From Calvatia gigantea (lineage: Eukaryota > Basidiomycota > Agaricomycetes > Agaricales > Lycoperdaceae): a DNA stretch of 64,000 bases. The notes beneath the pieces are model-generated. The model ran no database searches. It was not told the DNA's origin and saw nothing but the letters and a program-made list of their open reading frames with translations. The stretch covers positions 806,001 through 870,000 of the forward strand of contig JACAAK010000002.1 of the NCBI GenBank assembly GCA_025093985.1. The letters are read 5' to 3'. A program made the position numbers and the translations under genes. Of this stretch, positions 11,155 to 22,765 are shown piece by piece (position 1 is the stretch's first letter; each line of letters begins with the position of its first letter).

Positions 11155-12638
11155 CTAAACATGACCCAAATCATCCGTATATGTTGGAGGGGGTTCATAG
11201 TCGGTGCTGGGCTGAGGTTGCGGTGCCCTCGCTGGTGAATTTCGCGACTCCTTTAGCAATTGAATTTCCTGCTTCAGTCTTTTCACCTCCTGTAGCAGCT
11301 CTTTCGTCTCCCTCGAAGACGTTGACACTGAGCCATTCTTTCGCCGTGACGATGCTGCTCGCCCACTATTGGATTCTATTTCCTCTCGTAAGCTCTGCAT
11401 CCGGCGCGTAGCTACTTGAATCCGGCCCTCTACAGAAACCTGGCCCGACCGTGAGCCTGAGCTTGACGGTGGTGTTTGTGCAGTCAAGGAGGTACTTTTA
11501 TCCATGTTCAAGAGTCCAACCGTGGACAGTGCGGGAGTCGCTCGTCTAGTCCGCGAACTGCCACTCGCCGAAGAATTCCCTAGAGGGACTGGATGCGGTG
11601 ATGAAGTTCCACTTCGCCCTTGTTTGGAAGTCAGGCCCGTTGTGAGGAACGGTCGTGGAACAGTTGGTCCTGGGCTAGCGGGTCGCTCGCTGCGTCTTAT
11701 GTCACGGCGGTAGAAATAGAAAAGGAGGAGGAACCCCGCGAGGACTGCGAGACCTCCTATCACGCCTCCTGCTATAACACCAGGAGCCGGTGATGAATCA
11801 TTGGGTGTAGGGGAAGAGGAGGGGTCTTGCGTGTTGCCTGGAGTTTGGGAGAGGGTACTTAGCTGTGGAGGAACGGGCGTCACCTGTTGACAAGGATATT
11901 TTAGTTCCTGAAGAGGTATCTGTCGGAATATCGAGCGCTAAATCAACGCTGGTTGCATGGTTGAGAATGCCTTGTCCCAGAAAAGTAGAGATCCACCCAC
12001 GTATACAATGCGTAGTCGAAACTAAGGAACACGTGATAGTCCACATCTGACATCGAGATAGTCATGTGGTGTTTTTCGGGCGTAAGTCCTGTCTTGTGGT
12101 ATACCAGTGTATTGTAGTCGCGAAACGCAAGAGGTTTCGTCGGGTCTCCGCTGTGGTTGAAGAAGACCCTAGGTTCGCTATCGAGAGTGAAGTTGCATTC
12201 CGTATTGACAGTGACCTGGTCTCCTTCATTATAAAACAGGGTGAAGTAGATATAGATGGCCGTGCCTAGTTGACAGAATCAATGGGTGCGATAGCTGGCG
12301 ATTATAGCTTGGTGAGTTAACGTACCATTAAAATCGAAGTCCAGTGTGTTGGACGGGAATTTTTCAGGCATGAAAGTGGCTGCCGTCGCCGTACCATTAT
12401 GCAGCTTTTGAGGGTCTGGCCTAGTAGCGCACCCGTTACATAGCTGGTTTGCCCAAGCCGGCAGAGGCGCATAAACGGGCCCAACTCCAAAACTATCCGT
12501 CCCTTGGTCATCAATCGTCCTGTTTTGTTGCACGGCCAAAACCGGTTGTAGCCATTGAAGTGACGCAAAGAATGTCGAGAGAACAAGGAATCTAAGGAGA
12601 AATGATGATCCATGCCTGAAGGAAGAGCCAGTGAGCAT
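11155..12638 (-). CDS. Single-pass membrane protein, N-glycosylated ectodomain and coiled-coil tail (paralog B)
   Basis: Paralog of the gene at 9088-10669 with the same three-exon layout and strand. Start is ATG 12638, with a signal peptide (SSFLLRFLVLSTFFASLQWL). Shared ectodomain features are NRTIDD, CNGCATRPD, FNG/TAIYIYF across the first intron, a conserved C-NFTLD segment and FDYALYT at the end of exon 2. The third exon joins in frame at acceptor GCTAAG (YT-TLSQTPGN). Then come a Ser/Pro linker, the helix GVIAGGVIGGLAVLAGFLLL, RRDIRR, and a tail with a coiled coil (ETKELLQEVKRLKQEIQLLK) and a C-terminal PPPTYTDD. Function unknown. The PPxY-like end could recruit a WW-domain ligase, but that is only inference. 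Confidence 0.8.
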
Positions 12639-13144
12639 TGGTGGAAAGGGGAGTGGAGAAAGCGATCATCGACGGTTTTGTACACGCCGCATTATCAAGT
12701 GGAAACCCGCAGGGGCTGTTCCGGCATCATCAGGAGGGTTGACAGGCGTTCGTAATAGGACCTTCCTATATCCAACATTGCAAGCAACCAGATCCATTCC
12801 CAGCAGGAAAGCGGGAGGAGGTAGAGAAAAAGAGGTATGTTTTTGGCAAAAGACCTAGAGGTCGTTATATACGTTGAGCTCAGCCGCACTCTATAGAAAT
12901 GCCGGCTGCGTCGTTGGGATATGACACAGGTTTAGTGAAACTATGGAAGAATTTTGAAACGCTAGTATTATTTCGAGTTTTCTCACGAAAATTGAATGGA
13001 CTGCGAACGATCATGATGTGATCAAACCACAAGATTCTCCATGGGGACTTGAGGTGTTTCCACAAACGTGGACTTACAAAGTGCAATCTAGTGCAAAAGA
13101 CATTCCTACGCATAGGGGCCGCATAACTCTGCGAAAATACAAGT
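12639..13144. other. Spacer between paralog B and CLP1
   Basis: Promoter side of paralog B and 3' side of CLP1. Only short unassignable frames were seen. Confidence 0.4.
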
Positions 13145-15103
13145 CTATGTATCTTGCCATTCGAACGATCCCACAATCGCGGTCTTCCCTGCAACAGACC
13201 CTCTGTTTGGCTTCAGAACGGTCATCCTCTTCGCTTTAATATCAAGTCCCGTTCTATAACGAAGAATTAAAAAAAAAAATTGACCTGGCGCCGACATGCG
13301 AATCAACTTACACCACAATAAACCCCTCGACGGTCAGATCTAGAATCTCCTCATCATACCTCTCATTCTCATCTGGGTTAAACGGCGCCATGATCGCAAG
13401 GACCCGATTTAGTAAGCCTGAGCCAGGAATACTAGGGTCAACAGAAATGGGCTGCATTTCTGACACAACACGCTTCGCGCCAATAGGAAGCGCAGAGGTA
13501 GGAGCCATCGCCTCTGTAAAAGCCGTAATCACGAACGTATATTCAGTTGGTCAGCAAATATGAAATGGCGCACAAGTTCGGAAGTGTTTACCTGTCCCAA
13601 TTCGGAAGATTGAAACATCACCGAAATTGATGGTGGTGGAAGCGGGTGAGAGGATCAGGTCACTGTTGGGCTCACCAGCGACGGATATCGAGGTTGTAGG
13701 AACCCCGGGTGGGGACCGGATATCCGTGCCGTACATATAAGTGTGTATTTGCTGACTATGGAGACGTTCACGGAAGGTATTGTCCAGGTCGACAACCTAT
13801 CCAACGGGCGACGTAACTACTTAGGTTTCATGGAATAAGAAGCGCGTGAATGGACTCACACCACCAGATTTTGGGACTTTAATAACAGTAAGTTGTTTGC
13901 TATAAATTTTCTTCATCTCTGCGCTCAACTTCTCTTGGCCGACCACGAGAATGATGTTGACTTGGCATGAATGAGTTACAGGTGAGTGACCATCAGAAGC
14001 GGGCGTTGCCTACCATGAAACGCATCAACGCAGGCTCTGATCAGCCGTTGCCTGAGCTCCGTCGTCGCTGCGGGTCCAGAAGCAAACAAAGCTGGTGTAT
14101 CAATGATGCAACCAGAGGCCTTGCCTATTTAAAAAATATAAAGCGGGAAAAAGAATCCGATTGAAAGCCCACACCTTCAGAATTTTTATCAAAACGCCCA
14201 TCCATGTTCTCTCCGAGGTTGCGAATTAGCCTCTCCATGAGTTGAGAATTGCGCTTTGCGTCCGCATGTCCATACCAATACACAAGCGGGAAGAGGGTAT
14301 TTGAATTCAATGACATGGGTGCTGTCGTTGCAGCGGACCCAAGTGGAGTTGCAGCAGAATACGTATGAATTGGATCATGAACTGACGCAGCAGATAATGC
14401 ACCCGGTGGTGCCCAACCTCCCTGGTCGTGAGGCACCTGTCAGTTCATTGAAACCTGGGAGAGAAGCAAAGGATGTACATCATTTGGGTCTACATTCACG
14501 AGTATGGGTGACCACCCTTGACCAGCACGAACACAATAATTGGTCAAAATCTTGCAAAGTGTCGTTTTCCCTGAGTTTGCAGGACCTATAACAAGTACTC
14601 GAGGAGACTCTGAAGGTCTGGCATTGCTTGGTGGTTCACCAGGTGTTAAGGATGAGCCTGTTAGAGTAAACAACGACCGGACCCGCATTTTCTCCAGGGC
14701 GATATGCAAATTGCCATACGCTTTCATTGGCGTTTCTTCCGAGACATATTCAGTAGAGGGTTGGCCTGTGACGTGCTTGACGGTTGTAAGTTCACCTAAA
14801 ACTATGCAATCAATTATTAGAACTCATCTCTATGGTGCAACCCCGCCAAGTAAAAACTGCTGCTTTGCATTCAAACCCGAATAGATAATATTTTCCTAGG
14901 ACCAGCTCGGCACCGAAAATTTCAGCCTTTCCCCTTACAAGCTAGCATGTGGGCACAGGTTTGTCAAATGGAGAACAGGATCTGCGAAAATAGATAGTGT
15001 CTCGCACCTTGATTGCCAGCGTTGTCCCGGGGTCGAGCTCGAAACGATACTCTGATTCAGGCTTAAGCTCCTGCGTATTTGGTGGCGTAGCTTGTGAGCT
15101 CAT
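13145..15103 (-). CDS. CLP1: mRNA cleavage and polyadenylation factor / polynucleotide kinase-like Clp1
   Basis: Subunit of cleavage factor IA (yeast) and of tRNA-splicing complexes (animals), nuclear. Start at ATG 15103 (MSSQATPPNTQELKPESEYR). The N-terminal beta domain ends in VSEETPMKAYGNLHIALEKMR, followed by the P-loop GPANSGKTTLCKIL (about 14,580-14,620) and a Walker-B-like ILVNVDPND. The polynucleotide-kinase fold continues over short exons (LIIDTPALF, VNIILVVGQEKL). The last exon is easily missed: after a donor GTAAGT right behind VEGFIVV, an exon ending at 13145 encodes RMTVLKPNRGSVAGKTAIVGSFEWQDT, the expected Clp1 C-terminus. Whether kinase activity is retained cannot be judged here. 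Confidence 0.92.
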
Positions 15104-16001
15104 TGGTCAAGTTACTCTCCAACAAAAAGTACAAAAGAGGAAGTTCCGGGGTAGGACTAACGCCTTTGGTTCGGCTGTGTTTTCTCGGCTGGTCAGTCAG
15201 CAAAAGAAATGCCTGTCGGGGGTCGCAAACCGCTGATGGACGTCGACGGCCTACTGTCAGGTGAAGAAAAAAATGGACAAGCTGTAGGATTCTGAATTAA
15301 CGACAGAGGGACAGTAACAGCACTCGTTCCTCTAGGTCAAGACCTGTGTAAAAGGCAGTGGGCAAATCGTTCGGACAACCCTGCCCCTCGTATGACGTAA
15401 GCAAGACCAAAGGATCCTCGGACCCTTCGTGGACCCGGTTGAGGAAGAATCTGCAGGGACGTTTCTGATGGGTGCTCGGCAATTTCGCCTAGTATTGGGG
15501 TTGTATCTGGCTCAATTTCTGCAAGATAACGCATCCGTATTGCTTTTTATCAACGATGGCTAACTGGAACTTCCTCGGAATACCTTTTGTACGAATGATA
15601 CATCATAGTTTGTCCACACCACCTTCGCCTTGATCGGAGCGGGTATCCAACCAAAAACTTCTGGTGGCCATGCAGACAGCCGTCTGTGTGGAAACACAGC
15701 TTCTTCTCAGCTCCGTCAGCCTCCTCCAATGTAAAATAAAGGCAAGTCGTTTGCCCCACACATACAAAAATAACCGTATCACAGAAATCTTACGGCAGAA
15801 TTACATATGCGAAACTTCTTTCGTTTGATTACTGAATGGACAGACCGTATATACAGACATCATTGATGAGCTTCGCTTTTCCCGCTTTGCACCCTCTTTC
15901 CTTCCACCTTCGACACTACAGCATCTCCGCACCCTGTGCTCACCATTGTCCCAGCCTTCGTGCAGGACTATTATACCCCAGGGCCAGCGTCATCACCAAG
16001 G
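15104..16001. other. Spacer with unassigned short minus-strand frames
   Basis: Two open frames on the minus strand (about 15,297-15,482 and 15,550-15,759) contain protein-like phrases such as CRFFLNRVHEGSEDPLVLLTS and HTDGCLHGHQKFLVGYPL. I could not join them by normal splice sites or assign them to a family. They may be remnants of a decayed gene. The right end holds the promoter of the MFS gene. Confidence 0.3.
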
Positions 16002-18727
16002 ATGAGTTCAAACAGTGAACATTCCGAGAAGGCGGAGAAACTTGCAAATAAGAATGCGCACGGTCATGTCGTGGCGCAGGACGAGGTCGACGTTGCTGCG
16101 AAATTAGGCCATTAGTGCAGAGAGCGACATCCCTCTCAGCCCAGAGGAAGCTACAAGGCTTCGGTATGTGTATTTCAACCCGTGATATTTTCAAATACCC
16201 TAACTAACTGCCATACTGCTAGGCGGAAAATCGATTTACATCTTATGCCCTTGATGTGCAGTATGTTTTCGTATATTCGACATCGAAATGAAGATTTTAC
16301 TAACTGGTTTTTATAGTCATGTATTTGTGAGTTGGTCTATTGGCTCTCCACAGAGTACCCCCTCATAATTTTTAGGATGACCTTCGCAGACAAGACGACG
16401 CTTGGTCAATCCGCAATCCTAGGAATCATGTTTGTCCGCCTTCATCCATACTTTTCCTGACGCTCATCTTCGCCCCCTCGACAGGCCGGGTGCGCATATT
16501 AATCAAAACCAGTTCAACTGGCTCGGCACCATATTCTATCTGAGCTACCTGGTATTTGAGGTAGAAACCACTTTATCACCGTAGCCAAAGCGTATACTGA
16601 ACCCGCTCCGTAGTACCCCCAAAACCTTGCTCTTCAGAAGTTCCCCGTAGGCAAATGGATGAGGTATGAAACACCTTCCAACAGCTTCAAATATCGGCCA
16701 CCGGTGATTGCAAAGCTAATACCAACCCCAATCCACAGTGCCAACATCTTTGTCTGGGCTGTAGCCTTATTGGCTCACGCAGCATGTAAATCCTTTGGCA
16801 GCCTGTTTGCTGTGCGTTTAATACTCGGTGCTTGCGAAGGTGCGAAACTCGCTTGAGCTCTTCAATCCGATAGCTGATGAAACCTGCTGACGAAACTTTA
16901 GGCGCTATTACCCCCGGCTTTATGATTGTCACTTCAATGTTTTACACCAGAGAGGAACAGACCAAAAGAGTTGGTTACTGGTGTACGTAGCAACCTGTGC
17001 ATCCCGTGTGACGGCAGAAACTCATTCATATTATCTGACTTCAGTCCTTATGAACGGCTTGGCTATCATCTTCCTTGGCTTCGTTGGCTTCGGAGTGCTC
17101 CACACCAAGGTCAGCTCTTATTACCCAAAAAATGTTACATTGTTCATATCCCAATGTCCAGACACACAACTTCATGCCCTGGCAATGGCAAGTTCCGTTA
17201 ACACTGCTGCGACTTTCATACAACTGACAGACGTCTGTAATTTTCAGGCTGATGATCATCACTGGCCTCATCACTCTCGTGACATCCGTCATCTTCTGGT
17301 GAGCGCTCAAATCAAAAACTTTATTTAATTTGATCCATGGGGTCCCGTGACTATATCTTTCTGACGGAGCGCGCAGGTTTTTATTCCCAGACAATCCTGC
17401 GAATGCGCGCTTCTTAACCCCGCAAGAGCGCGTGCAAGCTGTCCAACGCATCAAGGTTAACCAAACTGGCGTGGAGAATAAGAAGTGGAAGCGGGAGCAG
17501 TGAGTGTTTCCTTTTAGAAACCCATCTACTCGACTGTTTGGATAAGGAGTATCACGAGTCGTGGCACTAACACCTCCCTCCTATAGGTTCATCGAAGCAT
17601 TTACGGACCCCAAGACTTGGTTGATCGCGTTCGTCGCAGCGTTGGGGTAAGTGCGGCTTGATTCTGATGCGGCTCGGAAATCTCACCCATGTTACCCGTA
17701 TTAGGAACGTGTTCAACTCCGTATGTGACCGCCGCTCTCCTCCTCTCCATTGGAGATAGTTTTGACGTCCTGGGGACCAGCTTACAAATCAACGTCTGAT
17801 TGTCGTTTCTATGTTCGGTTTTACACCTATCCAAACGACATTGATTGGTTGCGTCGATGGTTTCCTGGAGAGTATGTGCTATTTCATCACTCAACACTTA
17901 TTTTTAAACTATGGGATTTTCCTGCTGCAGTCGTCTACATTTGGTTCGCCGTCACGATCGCATCGCACCGAAAGATTGGCAGGGGGTACGCAGGAGCGAC
18001 TATGTTCCTTCCTGCGATTCTAGGAGCCATTCTTTTGAACACGTTGCCCCAACACAACAAGATTGGCTTGCTCTTCTCCTACTGGCTGACGAGTATGTTC
18101 TATCTACGCTCCTATGGAATATGGGCTACTCAACTGACCTTTACATCCCCAGTCACTGCCATCTCGCCTTTCGTCATCCTTTTGGGTTGGACTGGGTCAA
18201 TAACCGCCGGCCATACAAAGAGTGGGTATTTAATTACCTCCCTAATTCCGTATCTGATCCAGACAAGGAACAACTGTAAATGCTACCCTTTTCATTGCAT
18301 ATGGCATCGGCAACGCGGCTGGTCCATTTATGTGGAAGAAGCAGTATCAACCTAGGTAATAACGACGCTTTTTTCCTTATAGCCCCTGTTCTACGAAGGT
18401 TCACTAACATCCTTTCTCTTCCGTAGGAACCGAGTCCCGTGGATTATCAATACCGTCGTGTTCGGTGTTTGCGCCCTTGCACTCCTCTCTCTTACGATAC
18501 TATCTCACGCTACAAAACAAGAAGAGAGAAACTGAGAGTCATGACTCTGCCTACGATGATGTATACCTCACCCACGTTGATGAGAAAGGGAATACAGTCG
18601 AGAAGAAAGTCGATAGGGTATGCCTGCTGATTCCTTGTTTGGACGTTGCGTTGGGCTGACTTTCGATAAATAGGCTTTCCTTGATATCACAGATATCCAG
18701 AACCGCGAGTTCCGCTACGTCATATGA
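16002..18727 (+). CDS. MFS transporter, Dal5/allantoate-permease type (anion:cation symporter family)
   Basis: Plasma-membrane permease for small organic anions or vitamins, of about 500 residues over roughly a dozen exons. Family motifs read across introns: RKIDLHLMPLMC, MTFADKTTLGQSAILGIM, QFNWLGTIFYLSYLVFEYPQN, FPVGKWM, ACEG, PGFMIVTSMFYTREEQ, FWFLFPDNPANARFLT, LTNQRLIVVSMFGFTPIQTT, FLPAILGAILLNTLPQHNKI, GLLFSYWLT, ILLGWTGSITAGHTK and GIGNAAGPFMWKKQYQPRNR. The end is HVDEKGNTVEKKVDRAFLDI..FRYVI. One exon is only 10 nt (16317-16326). Near the N-terminus the frame from ATG 16002 meets a TAG at 16113, while the homologous frame resumes one base off (AISAESDIPLSPEEATRLR). Either a one-base insertion near 16107 or an unusually short 40-nt intron explains this. 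Confidence 0.85.
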
Positions 18728-19187
18728 TGGCCTGCGATGGAAGGTGGCTGTATGCCGAATTCAGGGGAAAATAGTATATCTCACTTGTGACGTCCATACT
18801 GTGATAGCTATACATGTATGTATCTAATAATTCAGAGACTTGAATTTCTTGGAGAACTTGATAGGCGGGACAACGTAACCCTTTATCAAGCTCTGAAGCC
18901 GTTAGATTACGCGGCGACTTTTCCCAACCACCCGAAACCATGCCCAGACCCATCAGATAGAGTTGGCCAAGGGAGACAGGTGGATGCATTACCCCGCGAG
19001 AGGGACCTGTATTAAGCGAGCGCACGCACACAAATTCCAAAGGCCTTCCCCGTTCCATTTATTTTGTCAATGAGAATCACTTCAACATATAGTACAAGTT
19101 CATATCAACGACCAAGAAAATAGGATTAACAAGACCAGGCCACCAACTACCGTCCTGTAATCCAGAACAACACAATCTCTGATAATT
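18728..19187. other. Convergent spacer between the MFS gene and hydrophobin 1
   Basis: 3' flanks of two convergent genes. No coding sequence recognised. A stretch near 19,110 resembles the 3' flanks of the other hydrophobin genes (caacgaccaagaaa). Confidence 0.4.
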
Positions 19188-19703
19188 CACAAGTTGACAT
19201 TGACGGGAGAGCAGTTCAAGACGTTGACTAAGCTGGGCTATTGGTGGACATACCTCAGCTGACAACAGAATATGAGTGAGACAAGGAGACTACTTACGAA
19301 GATATTGCCCTGGCAGCAGACGGGTTGGGCAGCACAGCTATTGCCTCCTACGCCAATGACACTAATCGGATTACAGTTGATACCGAGAAGAAGAGGAACA
19401 TTGATAGGGATGCCAAGCAATCCCCCAGCATTGGCGCCAACAAGACCTGAAATATCCTGAACTTGGTTGCCTAAGAGGGTTTTGAACGGCTGAGATAGAA
19501 AGACGTTGTAGAGAAAAGCATACAGCAGCTCAGCTGGCCGACGTTACACTGGCCTCCAGCATCCCCACCGCCAAGCTGAGGGGCCGCCTGTGTAAGTGGA
19601 AGATTCATGAGTTCGTCAGTGAGGATCAACGGATTCATAAACCACTCACCAGAGTCATAATTGGGAGAGTAGCGAGAGCAACAGCAAAAACACGGGAAAA
19701 CAT
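19188..19703 (-). CDS. Class I hydrophobin 1
   Basis: Small secreted amphipathic protein that self-assembles into a surface monolayer on hyphae and fruiting tissue. Start ATG 19703 with a signal peptide ([18 protein letters not shown]), then four exons in all. The eight cysteines read C-x6-CC-x31-C-x12-C-x5-CC-x13-[40 protein letters not shown] and the final exon [15 protein letters not shown]. The second intron lies inside the codon of the third cysteine, as in all copies here. Unlike the array genes, it has a Gly-rich rather than His-rich linker before the first cysteine (GGGDAGG). All splice sites and the frame look intact. Confidence 0.93.
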
Positions 19704-21130
19704 ACTGAGAGGCCAGAGAACTGAAAGAGCTACTAACTAGAGGACATCCACACCGTCCTGACGCCCTCATATACCCCCTCCCACCACTCTGACCCACCCC
19801 GATCCAGAAAATTCTGGTTAAGGCCTCCGGATCCTAGTCAACCCAACAGTCAGAGTCAGATGGCTCAGTAAAGGAGGAAGAAAAAAGGAGAAAATAGCAG
19901 TCGGAGCAGCGTTCCAAAAAGACAGGTAAGACGAGGTGGGTATGATTTAACCTTGATGTATTTACGCTTGGCTGCTTTTAGAAGTTCGGATACCATTTCT
20001 GGCACCACTAAGTCAACAGAGACAGTTCGGGGGTATCCCGGTGTAATGTCACCTGTCCCACCACCATACGGCTCAAGAAGCCTACGTTGGGTCATAGTCT
20101 TTCAAGTAGACAGTATAGATGCTCGAGTTTCACTACTTGCAGATGTCGACGCGGTTCCACGATGCAGGGTAAGCTATTGCCTTTCCAGCCGTGGTCGCTA
20201 TAGTACTCCAGTAACCTTATCTAACGAGCAACGAGCATCTTACAGAATTTGATATTCCATTTCCAGGCAGTCGGTAGAGTATACTGTACCACCCGACCTG
20301 TGTCGCTTTCTTTTGGAGTTGTTCCTGTTCACGGTTAGCATGGAGTGGGTCACCACACCCGTCTTTTCAGGTGAATAACTTGACGTTTCTGAATCCCTTT
20401 TTTTTGCCTCTCAGTATATTATCTCATACTCAAATAAACCCATAGTCCTACTCGTTCCCCACTCCATATTCCTCCTCCCCAGCTATTCAAGTGTCCTTCC
20501 TTTGACTCAATAATATCCGAAATTAACTCGTCTTCTTCGAGTTTCCATACTTTCCCTCACGCAGGCCAGCCGCCACTCTGTTCACTCCATGACACCTTTA
20601 GGCATCCTACAAACCCCTCACTTACTAGTGAATGGGACGGACATCTTGTCTTCGATGCACATTAAAAAAATATGCATTAGACATTGGATTTACCGACGCT
20701 ATTACCCACCTGTTAACTCTTGCAAGGAATCATTGAAGTGGCACAATCATCCTCAACAGCGTAGGTCCAGATTTTCCGCAGGGGCGACCCACGACTTGGC
20801 CGGTTACGACCCGGGTAATTGCCAAGTACTGCAGTCGCTTAAGACTAGGTTCACATTCTGGAGTACCCATACGTTTGGCAGGTCCGCCATAGCCGATTGT
20901 GGATACCTACGAATATCTTCGCCTTCCTCCTGGTATCTCATCCGCATATACGTGAGGAATTGCATTCCGATTTTCAATATCCTATCATCCTGTGAGTGAG
21001 TGAATTTTTCATGTTAAGCCTGTAGTCCGAAGCAACGGCACTCTGGCAGTCACCTCTGACCAGAGATATTTTCGTTGCCCTTTCTTCACTCTGGAAAATT
21101 GCAAAACTACGGCCGTCTGAAGACTCCGAA
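19704..21130. other. Long spacer left of the hydrophobin array
   Basis: The first 200 bases hold the hydrophobin 1 promoter. Farther right there are only isolated short frames (for example minus 19,865-20,095 and plus 20,589-20,999) without recognisable motifs. A pyrimidine-rich stretch lies near 20,380-20,580. Confidence 0.4.
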
Positions 21131-21254
21131 CTAACAAACATACGCGGATAATGCATTACTGGGACCATACTAGTAGGACGACCAAGAAACAAAATTGTCC
21201 GGATACTGTATCTACCACACCAGCGAAGTCACCCCGAAGAAAAGAACGTGTTAT

Positions 21255-21804
21255 CTAGAGATTGATATTGATGGGGGCGCAGTTCAAGAGGTTGATCAAG
21301 CCAGGCTAGTGATGAACACATGTTAACGGAATCCAAATCTAACACACACAAGAAGAAATATACGTACGAAAGAGTTTTGCTGGCAGCAAACGGGCTGAGC
21401 AGCGCAACTGTTACCCGAAACTCCGAGAATAGGGATCGGGTCACAGTTGAGACCGATAAGGGGAAGAAGATTGGCGGCGAGGCCAACGAGGCCAGCGGCG
21501 TTAGCACCGTTGGTGCCCGAAATCGACTGAACTTGGTTGCCTAAGATATGTGTGAGTGAGGAGGTAAAGGAAACGACAGTAGGGGGAGCATACAGCAACT
21601 CAACTCGCCGACATTGCACTGGCCCCCCTGCTCATGGTGTTCATGGTGGGGATCACTTTTGGGATCATGGGCCGGGACGGTCGGGGCGGCCTGTCAATCA
21701 GCGCATATATTGAGAAATAAAACACTTCGTGTTGTCCATAGTACGCTCACCAAAGCCACCATAGGAAGAGTGACAATGACGGTAGCAAAGAAACGAGAGA
21801 ACAT
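21255..21804 (-). CDS. Class I hydrophobin 2 (array copy 1)
   Basis: Start ATG 21804; signal peptide MFSRFFATVIVTLPMVAL ending at an intron. Exon 2 encodes AAPTVPAHD and a His/Glu linker (PHHEHHEQGG) before the first cysteine QCNVGELSCC. Exon 3 encodes NQVQSISGTNGANAAGLVGL, then LNCDPIPILGVSGNSCAAQ and PVCCQQNSF. Exon 4 encodes PGLINLLNCAPINI and a stop at 21255. All eight cysteines and splice sites are present. It is the leftmost member of the tandem array. A TATATA box lies about 78 bases upstream of the start. Confidence 0.92.
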
Positions 21805-21881
21805 ACTGGTTGGGACTTTGTGGATGTTGATAGTTGAAGAACGAGACGAATGCTGAAGAAACCCAAGCCGTTCTGAGACCT

Positions 21882-21887
21882 TATATA
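21882..21887 (-). promoter_or_regulatory. TATA box of hydrophobin 2
   Basis: TATATA within the phrase ccttatatacccatcc, conserved at the same distance (about 75-85 bases upstream of the ATG) in array copies 1, 2 and 4. Confidence 0.7.
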
Positions 21888-22519
21888 CCCATCCCCATCA
21901 CTTGACCTTGAATTAGGATTTATCCAAGAGCGCTTTGGAAGCCCGTGGACCTCGTTCGACGCGGCGGTCTGCGAGCAAGATAGGTTATAAACTTCAAAAG
22001 AACGGCGACAACACTATGTTCCAAAGATAGGCAGGAAGGTGCCAGAAAAGGAAAGGCCTCTTCTAAGCCTGATTGCAGTTACTTAGGGGTTTCGGATACC
22101 ACTCCTGGCGCACGAATGGGTAGTCCAAATAAGGATCCCTTCGTTGCGGCTTTCATTGGAGGAGCGGAGATTGGGATCTCAGAGTCTAAGGGCGGTCATT
22201 GGCGGTTGGTTCCTGATGGTCTGTGTTGATGGGTTGAAATGGTGATATTTGTCTTTTTTTCTGGCACCTACAGTAGTACCCACAAACGTTGAATTTTGGA
22301 GCGAAAAAAACATTCCTAGGGCGCACACCAGGGAAGGAACAAGACAGTCGTGATGCTTATAACCCCCTTATAAATTTCAGGACGTTGTCAAGTACATATC
22401 GGCAAGTCATTCTGGCGGTAATCGTTATACTCAATGTCATTGTGGATGTTCTAACAGCGCCCAAACACATGAACGATCCATTCAAACATACATAACAATG
22501 CCACCTGGCACAATAACAT

Positions 22520-22560
22520 GGACAGCGATGCTTTACGGGTTTACGAACGACGGCCTGCAG
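22520..22560 (-). repeat. Copy of CTF18 3' tail in spacer
   Basis: Minus-strand reading gives AVVRKPVK, matching the CTF18 C-terminus [14 protein letters not shown]. The last codons differ in this copy. It lies upstream of hydrophobin 3, outside any functional CTF18 context. Confidence 0.75.
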
Positions 22561-22765
22561 CATTAAGTTAGACAGTTAGCCAGATCGCAACCAGCTAAAA
22601 CGCGATTCGCTCGTGCGGCTGACCCGTACCTCTCACGAATAAACACACGCGAATTATATATTATTGGACTGTCGAACGACCTAGAAACGAACTCGTTGGG
22701 ACACTGTATCTACAGCCCCTGCTGGGTAACACTGAAGAAAGGAACGTGTAATTAAAACGTGTAAT

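Noticed and set aside
19865..20095. Minus-strand frame with LLEPYGGGTGDITPGYPRTV
   Set aside because: Protein-like start but no recognised family, no clear splice partners and no conserved end; too weak to call.
20589..20999. Plus-strand open frame of 136 codons
   Set aside because: Composition is not protein-like and no motif or splice context supports it.
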